A stretch of 64,000 nucleotides of DNA, from assembly GCF_900113735.1 (NCBI RefSeq), contig NZ_FOQM01000034.1, positions 1 to 64,000 of the forward strand. Reading direction: 5' to 3'. Below the pieces are notes generated by a model. The model saw nothing but the letters and a program-made list of their open reading frames with translations. It was not told where the DNA came from and did no database searches. Source of the DNA: Bradyrhizobium sp. Gha. GTDB taxonomy: Bacteria > Pseudomonadota > Alphaproteobacteria > Rhizobiales > Xanthobacteraceae. This document shows, piece by piece, positions 49,297 through 59,101 of the stretch. Within the stretch, counting starts at the first letter, position 1, and every line of letters starts with the position of its first letter. Both the position numbers and the translations under genes were made by a program.

Positions 49297-50097
49297 ATGG
49301 AAGGTTTGATGAAAGGCAAGCGCGGTCTGATCATGGGCATCGCCAATGATCATTCGATCGCCTGGGGCATGGCCAAGACGCTGCATGCTCACGGCGCCGA
49401 GCTTGCCTTCACCTTCCAGGGCGAGGCCCTCGGCAAGCGCGTCAAGCCGCTCGCGGAATCGCTTGGCGTCGAGCTGGTGCTGCCTTGCGACGTCGAGGAC
49501 ATTGCCAGCGTCGATGCGACGTTCGACGTCTTGCGAAAAAAATGGGGCAAGCTCGACTTCGTCATCCACGCCATCGGCTTTGCCGACAAGAACGAGCTGA
49601 AGGGTCGCTACGCCGACACCAGCCGCGAGAATTTCTCGCGCACCATGGTGATCTCCTGCTTCTCGTTCACGGAGGTCGCAAAGCGCGCCGCCGAGCTGAT
49701 GACGGACGGCGGCAGCATGATCACGCTGACCTTCGGGGCCTCGGAACGCTCGATGCCGAATTACAACGTGATGGGCGTGGCCAAGGCGGCGCTGGAAGCG
49801 TCGGTGCGCTATCTGGCCTCCGATTTCGGGCCGCGCGGAATCCGCGTCAACGCGATCTCCGCGGGCCCCATCCGCACGCTCGCCGGTTCCGGTATCGGCG
49901 AAGCGCGCGCGATGTTCGCGTTCATGCAGAAGCATTCGCCGCTCCGCCGCGGCGTCACGCTCGACGAACTCGGCGGCTCGGCGCTGTATCTGCTGTCTGA
50001 TCTCTCGGGCGGCGTGACCGGCGAGATCCATTATGTCGATTCCGGCTACAACATCGTGCTGATGCCGAGGCCTGACGATTTGAAGGCGGAAGGTTAA
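49297..50097 (+). CDS. fabI: Enoyl-ACP reductase FabI
   Basis: This 266-residue SDR-type reductase catalyses the last step of each fatty-acid elongation cycle. The cofactor loop is MGIANDHSIAWGMAK, and the catalytic Tyr and Lys are in NYNVMGVAKAALE with the FabI spacing of Y-x6-K. FGASERSMPN and the substrate-lid region (GPIRTLAGSGIG) are intact. It starts at ATG 49297; MKGKRG four codons later is also possible. Its stop overlaps that of the convergent GST gene by four bases. Confidence 0.96.
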   Translation: MEGLMKGKRGLIMGIANDHSIAWGMAKTLHAHGAELAFTFQGEALGKRVKPLAESLGVELVLPCDVEDIASVDATFDVLRKKWGKLDFVIHAIGFADKNELKGRYADTSRENFSRTMVISCFSFTEVAKRAAELMTDGGSMITLTFGASERSMPNYNVMGVAKAALEASVRYLASDFGPRGIRVNAISAGPIRTLAGSGIGEARAMFAFMQKHSPLRRGVTLDELGGSALYLLSDLSGGVTGEIHYVDSGYNIVLMPRPDDLKAEG

Positions 50098-50690
50098 CCC
50101 GCCGCGATCGTCTCCGCGCGCTGGAACGCGGGCCGCGCCATGCAACGGGCGATATAGGCGTCGAAGGCCGGCCGCGTCGGCACCATCTTGAACAGGCGCA
50201 CCGCGAAATTCAGCCCCGATCCGATCGTGATGTCGGCCGCGGAAAATTCCTCGCCGAGAATCCACGGTCCCTTTTCGAGGGCGGCCTCCAGGACATCGAA
50301 CACTTGCGTCGCACTGCCCCAGGCCGCAGTCGAGGTCGGCACCTCGATCTTGGTGAAGATCTGGATGATCGCGGGCTCGATGCAGCCGGGCGAGAAGAAC
50401 AGCCATTGCAGATAGCGTCCGCGGCGCGGGTCGGTCACCGCAGGTGCCAGCTTCGTCTCGGGATAGCGGTCGGCGATATAGGCGCAGATCGCGGCGGCTT
50501 CGCCGAGCGCTGCATCGCCGTCGGCGAGCGCCGGCACCTTGCCCATCGGATTGATCTTCAAATAATCCGGCGCCTTCTGCGCACCCGTCGAAATGTCGGT
50601 CAGCACCCGCTCGTAGGGCAGGCCGCTCTCTTCCATCAGCCAGAGCGCCGAGAACGAACGCGAGCGGGGCGACCAATACAGCTTGATCAT
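50094..50690 (-). CDS. Glutathione S-transferase family protein
   Basis: This 198-residue protein has an N-terminal thioredoxin-like domain (MIKLYWSPRSRSFSALWLMEE, NPMGKVPALADGDAALGEAAAICAYIA) and an all-helical C-terminal domain. Ser in SPRSRS is the likely catalytic residue, which suggests a beta- or theta-like class. The substrate is unknown. I chose the ATG at 50690, overlapping the upstream GNAT stop (ATGA). Eight in-frame codons before it are not conserved. Confidence 0.88.
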   Translation of the reverse strand: MIKLYWSPRSRSFSALWLMEESGLPYERVLTDISTGAQKAPDYLKINPMGKVPALADGDAALGEAAAICAYIADRYPETKLAPAVTDPRRGRYLQWLFFSPGCIEPAIIQIFTKIEVPTSTAAWGSATQVFDVLEAALEKGPWILGEEFSAADITIGSGLNFAVRLFKMVPTRPAFDAYIARCMARPAFQRAETIAAG

Positions 50691-51151
50691 GGGAGCGGAC
50701 CTTCCTTCTTCCACCGGTAGTATTTCATCATGAACCCGTTCGATGGCTCGACCTCTTCCTTCTCGAACACAAAGCCCTCGCGCTCGTACCAGCGCCAGGC
50801 CCTTTCGTTCTCGCGGACGCAGCGCAGATACATCTCGTCGGGCAATTGCGTGCGCGTGAAGGCAAGCAGTTTTCGTCCGAGCGATCGTCCCTGATAGTCG
50901 GGCCCGACGAACAGCATGTCGAGATAAAGCTTCGGCAGATGCAGCGCGAGCATCGCGGCGATGGTGCCGTGATCGTCGGCGACGAACAGGCTCCAGCCGT
51001 TTTCGATCTCGCGCCGGATGCGCGCACGCAAATTGGCCAGCAGGAATTGGCTGGCCTCGGCGAGCCCGGTCGAGACCCAGCTCTCCATCCAGACGCGGCC
51101 GATCTCGTCATATTCGTCTGTGCGGGCGGGGCGGATGATGGGATCTGACAT
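50687..51151 (-). CDS. GNAT-family N-acetyltransferase
   Basis: This 154-residue acetyltransferase opens IIRPARTDEYDEIGRVWMESW. The acetyl-CoA loop region reads LFVGPDYQGRSLGRKLLAFTR, followed by CVRENERAWRWYEREGFVFEKEE. The spacing is typical of small single-domain GNATs. The substrate cannot be inferred. It is coupled to the GST gene downstream and follows oxyR by nine bases, so oxyR-GNAT-gst may be one transcript and part of the peroxide response. Confidence 0.87.
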   Translation of the reverse strand: MSDPIIRPARTDEYDEIGRVWMESWVSTGLAEASQFLLANLRARIRREIENGWSLFVADDHGTIAAMLALHLPKLYLDMLFVGPDYQGRSLGRKLLAFTRTQLPDEMYLRCVRENERAWRWYEREGFVFEKEEVEPSNGFMMKYYRWKKEGPLP

Positions 51152-51160
51152 CGTGGTCTC

Positions 51161-52087
51161 TCAGGCCTTCTGGCCGCGCGCGGCGTGGCGCGGGCGTGCC
51201 TTGCCGGCCGACAGGCATACGACTTCGGAGATCTGCAGCAGCTGGCGGGCCAGCGGGCTGGTCTTGCGCCAGACCATGCCGATGGTGCGCGACGGTTCGG
51301 GGTCGCGGAAGCGCGACAGCGAGACCGAAGCCGACCGCGTCTCCACCGATACCGCCATCTCCGGAATCAGGGTGACACCGATGCCGGCGCTGACCATCTG
51401 GACCAGCGTCGACAGCGAATTCGCATCCAGCATCTCGCGCGGCGGCGCCGACTGCATGTTGCAGAACGACAGCGCCTGATCGCGGAAGCAATGGCCTTCT
51501 TCGAGCAGCAACAGCCGCATCTCGCGCATCATCTCGCGTGATGGCGCTGGCGTGCCCGCATCCGTGCCCGGCCGCACCAGCAGGAATTTCTCCTCGAACA
51601 GGGCGACCTCGGTGAGCGAGGGCTCGGAGACCGGCAGCGCGACGATCGCGGTATCGAGCCGGCCTTCCACCAGTTCCTGGATGAGCCGCGGCGTCATGGT
51701 CTCGCGCACCCGGATGTCGAGCTCCGGATGCATGCGCGTGAGGTTCTTGGTGATCTTGGGCAGGAGATACGGCGCGATGGTCGGGATCATGCCGATGCGC
51801 AGGCGGCCCGCAAACCGGTCCTGCGAGGCGCGGGCAAAATCGCCGAGCTCATCGACCGAGCGCAGGATATCGCGCACGCGCTGGGCGAGCTCCTCGCCGA
51901 ACCGGGTCAGCGCCACCTGGCGCGCGCTGCGCTCCAGCAGCAGCCCGCCGAGCGCCTCCTCCAATTCCTTGATCTGCATCGACAGCGCCGGCTGCGAGAT
52001 GGAGCAAGCCTCCGCGGCGCGGCCGAAATGGCCATGGCGCGCCAATGCGTCGAAATATCGCAGCTGGCGCAGCGTCAGATTGATCAT
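51161..52087 (-). CDS. oxyR: Hydrogen-peroxide-sensing LysR regulator OxyR
   Basis: This 308-residue LysR-type regulator has an N-terminal winged helix (LRQLRYFDALARHGHFGRAA, then CSISQPALSMQIKELEEALG) and a periplasmic-binding-like sensor domain. The redox pair is Cys200 and Cys209 in EEGHCFRDQALSFCN, matching Cys199 and Cys208 of E. coli OxyR, which form a disulfide with peroxide. It is divergent from katG, its classic target. The C-terminus ends in a basic tail. Confidence 0.95.
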   Translation of the reverse strand: MINLTLRQLRYFDALARHGHFGRAAEACSISQPALSMQIKELEEALGGLLLERSARQVALTRFGEELAQRVRDILRSVDELGDFARASQDRFAGRLRIGMIPTIAPYLLPKITKNLTRMHPELDIRVRETMTPRLIQELVEGRLDTAIVALPVSEPSLTEVALFEEKFLLVRPGTDAGTPAPSREMMREMRLLLLEEGHCFRDQALSFCNMQSAPPREMLDANSLSTLVQMVSAGIGVTLIPEMAVSVETRSASVSLSRFRDPEPSRTIGMVWRKTSPLARQLLQISEVVCLSAGKARPRHAARGQKA

Positions 52088-52201
52088 CAGAAAAACCTAT
52101 CGCAGCGATCATTAAAGTCAACTTCCCCTGATCGAAGGTGACGCTTAGAGTGGTTCGACCTGGTCAATGGCGCCGATACGGCGCCACCAGAGGAGGTATT
52201 C
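52088..52201. promoter_or_regulatory. oxyR-katG control region with a hairpin before the katG ribosome site
   Basis: The 114 bases between the divergent genes carry several GATC-centred dyads (around 52096-52133) suited to LysR binding, but I cannot fix an exact OxyR box. TGGCGCC-GATAC-GGCGCCA (52168-52186) is a perfect hairpin ending four bases before the AGGAGG ribosome site at 52191, probably at the 5' end of the katG mRNA. Confidence 0.55.
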
Positions 52202-54361
52202 ATGGACGACACTTCGAAGTGCCCGTTTTCGGGCGGCAAACGCGTGCCAGCAAACCGCGACTGGTGGCCCACCAATCTCAGCATCGAGATGCTGCACAAG
52301 AATTCCAGCCTGTCCGATCCGATGGGCAAGGAATTCGACTATGCCAAGGAATTCAAAACGCTCGACCTGAACGCGGTCATCAAGGACCTGACCGCTCTGA
52401 TGACGGATTCACAGGAATGGTGGCCGGCCGATTTCGGTCACTATGGCGGCCTCATGATCCGCATGGCCTGGCACAGCGCGGGCACCTACCGCATCACCGA
52501 CGGCCGCGGCGGCGCCGGTGCCGGCCAGCAGCGTTTCGCTCCCCTCAACTCCTGGCCCGATAACGCCAACCTCGACAAGGCGCGTCGGCTGCTCTGGCCG
52601 ATCAAGCAGAAATACGGCCGCAAGATTTCCTGGGCCGACCTGATGGTGCTCGCCGGCAACGTCGCGCTGGAGTCGATGGGCTTCAAGACCTTCGGCTTCG
52701 CCGGTGGCCGTGCCGACGTCTGGGAGCCGGAAGAGCTCTATTGGGGGCCGGAAGGCACCTGGCTCGGCGACGAGCGCTACAGCGGCGAGCGCCAGCTCGC
52801 CGAGCCGCTGGGCGCGGTGCAGATGGGCCTCATCTACGTCAACCCGGAAGGTCCGAACGGCAAGCCGGATCCGATCGCCGCGGCCAAGGATATCCGCGAG
52901 ACCTTCTTCCGCATGGCGATGAACGACGAGGAAACCGTTGCGCTGATCGCCGGCGGCCACACCTTCGGCAAGACGCACGGCGCGGGCGATCCGTCGCTGG
53001 TCGGTCCCGAACCGGAAGCGGGCGCGCTGGAGGATCAAGGCCTCGGCTGGAAGAGCAAGCACGCCTCGGGCCTTGCTGGCGATTCGATCACCAGCGGTCT
53101 CGAAGTGACCTGGACGACGACGCCGACGAAGTGGAGCAACAATTTCTTCGAGAACCTGTTCAAGTACGAATGGGAGCTGACGAAGAGCCCCGGTGGGGCG
53201 AACCAGTGGACGGCCAAGGGTGCCGATGCGGTCATTCCGGATCCCTTCGACAAGTCGAAGAAACATCGCCCGACGATGTTGACCACCGATCTCTCGCTGC
53301 GCTTCGATCCGGCCTATGAGAAGATCTCGCGCCGCTTCCTCGAAAACCCGGACCAGTTCGCGGACGCGTTCGCCCGCGCCTGGTTCAAGCTGACCCACCG
53401 CGACATGGGTCCGATCCAGCGCTATCTCGGCCCGCTGGTGCCGAAGGAGACGCTGATCTGGCAGGATCCGATCCCGGCGGTGGACCACGAGCTGGTGAAC
53501 GAGCAGGACATTGCTGCGCTGAAGACCAAGATCCTGGCTTCGGGGCTCTCTGTCTCCGAGCTGGTCTCGACCGCCTGGGCGTCGGCCTCGACGTTCCGCG
53601 GCTCGGACAAGCGCGGCGGCGCCAACGGTGCGCGCATCCGTCTTGCTCCGCAGAAGGACTGGGAGGTGAACCAGCCGGCTCAGCTCTCGAAGGTGCTCGG
53701 CAAGCTCGAAGCGATCCAGAAGGACTTCAACGCGGGCGCGAAGAAGGTCTCGATCGCCGACCTGATCGTGCTCGGCGGCACTGCCGCAGTCGAGAAGGCC
53801 GCCAAGGATGCCGGCGTCGACGTGAAGGTCGGCTTCACGCCCGGCCGCATGGATGCGTCGCAGGAGCAGACCGACGCTGCCTCCTTTGCTCCGCTGGAAC
53901 CGCGGGCCGATGGCTTCCGCAACTATGTCGGCAAGAAGCATCAGTTCCTGCGGGAGGAAGAGGCGCTCGTCGATCGCGCGCAGCTTCTCAAGCTCACCGG
54001 TCCCGAGCTGACGGTGCTGGTCGGCGGCCTGCGCGTGCTCGGTGCCAATGCGAACGGGTCGAAGCACGGCGTCTTCACCTCCAAGGTGGGCACGCTCTCC
54101 AACGACTACTTCGTCAACCTGCTCGACATGAGCACGGCGTGGACGCCGGTTGCTGACGGCTCCTACGAGGGTCGCGACCGCAAGACCAACGCGGTGAAGT
54201 GGACCGGCACGCGCGCCGATCTGATCTTCGGCTCGCACTCGCAGCTCCGCGCCTTCGCCGAGGTCTATGCCTCGTCCGATGCCAAGCAGCAGTTCGTGCA
54301 CGACTTCGCCAAGGCCTGGACCAAGGTGATGAACCTCGACCGCTTCGACCTCGCGGCGTGA
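52202..54361 (+). CDS. katG: Catalase-peroxidase KatG
   Basis: This 719-residue haem enzyme breaks down hydrogen peroxide. The distal pocket has Arg87, Trp90 and His91 in MIRMAWHSAGTYR. The proximal His is in LIAGGHTFGKTHGAG. The Tyr (GLIYVNPEGPNG) and Met of the Met-Tyr-Trp cross-link region are in place. The C-terminal half repeats the fold without haem, as in all KatG. The start is ATG 52202 with AGGAGG six bases ahead. It is divergent from oxyR. Confidence 0.97.
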   Translation: MDDTSKCPFSGGKRVPANRDWWPTNLSIEMLHKNSSLSDPMGKEFDYAKEFKTLDLNAVIKDLTALMTDSQEWWPADFGHYGGLMIRMAWHSAGTYRITDGRGGAGAGQQRFAPLNSWPDNANLDKARRLLWPIKQKYGRKISWADLMVLAGNVALESMGFKTFGFAGGRADVWEPEELYWGPEGTWLGDERYSGERQLAEPLGAVQMGLIYVNPEGPNGKPDPIAAAKDIRETFFRMAMNDEETVALIAGGHTFGKTHGAGDPSLVGPEPEAGALEDQGLGWKSKHASGLAGDSITSGLEVTWTTTPTKWSNNFFENLFKYEWELTKSPGGANQWTAKGADAVIPDPFDKSKKHRPTMLTTDLSLRFDPAYEKISRRFLENPDQFADAFARAWFKLTHRDMGPIQRYLGPLVPKETLIWQDPIPAVDHELVNEQDIAALKTKILASGLSVSELVSTAWASASTFRGSDKRGGANGARIRLAPQKDWEVNQPAQLSKVLGKLEAIQKDFNAGAKKVSIADLIVLGGTAAVEKAAKDAGVDVKVGFTPGRMDASQEQTDAASFAPLEPRADGFRNYVGKKHQFLREEEALVDRAQLLKLTGPELTVLVGGLRVLGANANGSKHGVFTSKVGTLSNDYFVNLLDMSTAWTPVADGSYEGRDRKTNAVKWTGTRADLIFGSHSQLRAFAEVYASSDAKQQFVHDFAKAWTKVMNLDRFDLAA

Positions 54362-54369
54362 GTTGTTGC

Positions 54370-54492
54370 ACCTCTCCCGCCTGCGGGAGAGGTCGACGCG
54401 CGAAGTGCGGCGGGTGAGGGCTCTCTCCTCATTGGGAATCTCTCCGCGGAAGCACCCCTCTCCCCGACCCTCTCCCGCAAGCGGGAGAGGGG
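54370..54492 (+). repeat. 120-bp double-palindrome intergenic repeat, copy C
   Basis: It has the same layout and orientation as 5909-6028: CCTCTCCCGC-CTGC-GGGAGAGG, TCGACGCGCGAAGTGCGGCGGGTGAGGG, then CCCTCTCCCGCAAGCGGGAGAGGG. It begins about 10 bases after the katG stop and lies between the converging katG and pnp genes. Confidence 0.85.
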
Positions 54493-54524
54493 GCGCAGAT
54501 CGCGCCCGAAGCGAACACAAACGA

Positions 54525-54550
54525 AAAGGGCGGCCTCTCGGCCGCCCTTT
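54525..54550. terminator. Bidirectional terminator between katG and pnp
   Basis: AAAGGGCGGCC and GGCCGCCCTTT form an 11-bp perfect stem with loop TCTC. On the minus strand TTTTCGTTTG follows, and on the plus strand TTTGTGTTTC follows. It lies 27 bases past the pnp stop and can end transcription from both sides. Confidence 0.85.
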
Positions 54551-54577
54551 GTGTTTCTGAGTTGGGGCTTTGAGCGA

Positions 54578-56740
<2,163 letters not shown>

Positions 56741-56788
56741 AGTGGTCTTCTTTCATGGGTTCTCGAAAGAAGGGACGGCTCGAAAAAC

Positions 56789-56861
56789 AAAAACCATGTC
56801 AAGATTGCAGGACGCTGATCGGAGCGGGCGATCAGCGTCCTGCGATCCTGCCATGGTTTTT
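56789..56861 (-). promoter_or_regulatory. Long stem-loop in the pnp leader
   Basis: AAAAACCATG (56789-56798) pairs with CATGGTTTTT (56852-56861), and CAGGACGCTGATCG (56808-56821) pairs with CGATCAGCGTCCTG (56829-56842). A nine-base middle segment is partly paired, and the loop is GAGCGGG. On the minus strand GTTTTTCG follows. In E. coli a comparable pnp-leader hairpin is cut by RNase III for autoregulation. The T-runs would also suit an attenuator. Confidence 0.75.
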
Positions 56862-57085
56862 GGATGTCGGATGGCGTCCATCCTTTCGGGTCATACGGGC
56901 ACCTTGCCCGTTGCGCCCAGCCGCCGGATTGCTGCTGGACTGTCAGTCGGCACGTTCGCGAACACCGCACCGCGGTCTTCGCTGATCATGCCCCGGATGC
57001 GAAGCCTCATTGGCCCGCACCGGACGCACGCGTGAGCCTCGATCAAAAACCTTGAAACAGGCGCTTTCGCTCGAAACCACGCGCT
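56862..57085. other. rpsO-pnp spacer, promoter region for pnp
   Basis: This non-coding gap lies between the rpsO terminator and the pnp leader hairpin. By analogy with E. coli it should hold a pnp promoter, but I cannot name the boxes. GGATGGCGTCCATCC near 56868-56882 is a small perfect dyad. Confidence 0.4.
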
Positions 57086-57108
57086 AAAACGCGCGCCAGT
57101 GGCGCGCG
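57086..57108 (-). terminator. Rho-independent terminator of rpsO
   Basis: On the minus strand CGCGCGCC-ACT-GGCGCGCG is followed by TTTT. It begins nine bases past the rpsO stop codon, and it separates rpsO from the pnp leader, as in E. coli. Confidence 0.8.
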
Positions 57109-57117
57109 CAGGAACTC

Positions 57118-57387
57118 TTAACGACGAATGTTGTGCTTCTCGAGCAGCGCCTTGTAACGCGCCTCGTCCCGCTTCTTCAGGTAGTCGAGGAGCGAACGGC
57201 GGGTCGAGACCAGCTTCAGGAGGCCACGACGCGAATGGTTGTCCTTCACGTGGGTCTTGAAGTGGTTGGTCAGGTTGTTGATGCGTTCCGACAGGATCGC
57301 GACCTGAACCTCCGGCGAGCCGGTGTCGCCGGCCTTGGTGGCATTCGTCTTGATGACTTCCGCTTTGCGTTCTGCGGCAATCGACAT
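57118..57387 (-). CDS. rpsO: 30S ribosomal protein S15
   Basis: This 89-residue protein binds 16S rRNA at the central domain. The family signature DTGSPEVQVAILSERINNLT and the segments KDNHSRRGLLKLVSTRR and LLDYLKKRD are intact. The ATG at 57387 gives exactly the standard length; a TTG two codons earlier is in frame but unlikely. It starts two bases past the truB stop, so the two are co-transcribed, and a terminator follows. Confidence 0.98.
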   Translation of the reverse strand: MSIAAERKAEVIKTNATKAGDTGSPEVQVAILSERINNLTNHFKTHVKDNHSRRGLLKLVSTRRSLLDYLKKRDEARYKALLEKHNIRR

Positions 57388-57389
57388 CG

Positions 57390-58508
57390 TCAATTTCTCT
57401 CGTTGCGACCGGTTGAGGCAGTCAAGCCGGTCAGGTTGAACACACGCTTGGGGATGATTTCGCCATTGCCAACTTCGGCAAGCGCCAAAAGACGGCCTGC
57501 CACCGTGACATAGACTGTGCCGCTACTTGTGGGCGCATCCCGTCCGCGCAACAAAACGGCTTGGCCCCGATGGAGCCTTGCCGCATCAGCCCGAGTGACG
57601 GCCAGTGCCGGGATGTCGTCCAGCGCGGTCTCAACAGGCATCAGCGCGTCGGCGAGGTTTCCCTCGCCGGACGCGGCTCTATCGCACAAAGCCTCCAACT
57701 GATCCAGCGGAATCATGTCATTTTCGCCAAACGGGCCGACCAGGGTCCGCCTGAGCGCGCAAATATGGCCGAAAGTGCCGAGAATCCGGCCCATATCGCG
57801 GGCGAGCGCACGGACATAGGTCCCCTTGCCGCACTCGGCCTCGAAGACAGCCCGATCGTTATCTGGTTGATCTACAAGGGTTAAATGGTGAATTTCGACC
57901 GGACGGGCAGCCAGCTCCACGACCTCGCCGTCACGGGCGAGATCATAGGCCCGCTCGCCCTGGACCTTGATCGCCGAATAGCGCGGCGGAACCTGCTCGA
58001 CCACACCGGTAAATCGAGGCAGCAGGGCGAGGATGGCCTCGCGGCTCGGGCGCTGATCCGATGTTGCGGTGACCTGGCCCTCGGTGTCGTCGGTGTCGCG
58101 CTCCTCGCCCCAGCTCACGGTGAATCGGTAGCGCTTGCGGCCGTCCATGACGAAGGGAACCGTTTTGGTGGCTTCGCCGAGCGCGATCGGCAGGCCGCCC
58201 GATGCGAGCGGATCGAGCGTGCCGGCGTGGCCCGCGCGCTTGGCGTTGAACAGGCGCTTGAGCACGGCAACCGCCTGCGTCGAGGTCATCCCGATCGGCT
58301 TGTCGAGCACGACCCAGCCGTGCACGTCGCGCCGGTCGCGGCGCGGCTGATTGCCCTTCTGCTTGCCCGCGCGCGGATCGTTGTTGACGCGACGCGCCTC
58401 GTGATGCGGTTGAGCATTGCCGCCGGCATCTGCAAAATTATTTCGCTGCAGGTCGCGCGTATCGGTCTCGTCGCTGCCGATCGCGCCGTGAGCGGGGTCC
58501 ATCATCAT
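57390..58508 (-). CDS. truB: tRNA pseudouridine(55) synthase TruB
   Basis: This 372-residue enzyme makes pseudouridine 55 in the T-loop of tRNAs. The catalytic Asp is in AGHAGTLDPLASGGLPIALG. GWVVLDKPIGMTS opens the fold, RYSAIKVQGERAYDLAR follows, and a PUA-like end closes it. The first 60 residues are a polar, basic extension (QPHHEARRVNNDPRAGKQ) absent from E. coli TruB. The ATG at 58508 overlaps the rbfA stop. A shorter form cannot be excluded. Confidence 0.95.
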   Translation of the reverse strand: MMMDPAHGAIGSDETDTRDLQRNNFADAGGNAQPHHEARRVNNDPRAGKQKGNQPRRDRRDVHGWVVLDKPIGMTSTQAVAVLKRLFNAKRAGHAGTLDPLASGGLPIALGEATKTVPFVMDGRKRYRFTVSWGEERDTDDTEGQVTATSDQRPSREAILALLPRFTGVVEQVPPRYSAIKVQGERAYDLARDGEVVELAARPVEIHHLTLVDQPDNDRAVFEAECGKGTYVRALARDMGRILGTFGHICALRRTLVGPFGENDMIPLDQLEALCDRAASGEGNLADALMPVETALDDIPALAVTRADAARLHRGQAVLLRGRDAPTSSGTVYVTVAGRLLALAEVGNGEIIPKRVFNLTGLTASTGRNERN

Positions 58509-58948
58509 TGCTCTTCTTCCCGATCCGTCTCCGGATCCTGTTCCGGATTCTTGTCCAAGTCCTTCTGCACCGCAGGTGTTCGCAAAAGCTTCTCGATCCG
58601 TTCCGCTTCGTCGAATCGCTCGTCGACGCGGAAGCGAATATCAGGTGCAAATTTCAGGTTAACGCGCCGCGCGACTTCGCCGCGCAGGAATTTCTTGTTG
58701 CGGTCGAGCGCAGCGATGACGAGCTCGGTGTCGCGGCCACCCAGCGGCATCACGTAGATCGTCGCGAGCTTCAGGTCGGGCGACATCCGCACCTCCGGCA
58801 CGGTGATGATGTGACCTTCCAGGTCCGCATCATGCACGCTGCCTTGCGCCAGAATCTCGGCTATCGCGTGGCGAACCTGCTCGGCGACGCGCAGCTGACG
58901 CTGCGAGCCGCCGGGCGCGGAACTCTTCTTCTGATGATGGCGCGGCAT
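58505..58948 (-). CDS. rbfA: Ribosome-binding factor A
   Basis: This 147-residue KH-fold factor helps mature the 30S subunit and the 5' end of 16S rRNA. SQRQLRVAEQVRHAIAEIL and VRMSPDLKLATIYVMPLGG are diagnostic. The C-terminus is an acidic, probably disordered tail (EQDPETDREEEQ). It sits in infB-rbfA-truB order, overlapping truB by four bases. The 153-base gap to infB holds no gene. Confidence 0.96.
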   Translation of the reverse strand: MPRHHQKKSSAPGGSQRQLRVAEQVRHAIAEILAQGSVHDADLEGHIITVPEVRMSPDLKLATIYVMPLGGRDTELVIAALDRNKKFLRGEVARRVNLKFAPDIRFRVDERFDEAERIEKLLRTPAVQKDLDKNPEQDPETDREEEQ

Positions 58949-59101
58949 GGTCGAAAATCACCTCGTCGTGCCCGCGTTGGGACACGAGCATTGTCGTTTG
59001 TCCTGTGAAACGAATGAGGCGCGGATGGCCGGAAAAATCCGGCCATCGCACTCCCGCAATTTCAGCTCAAAAAGATCCGGACGCTTCGGTAAGATTTGGA
59101 C

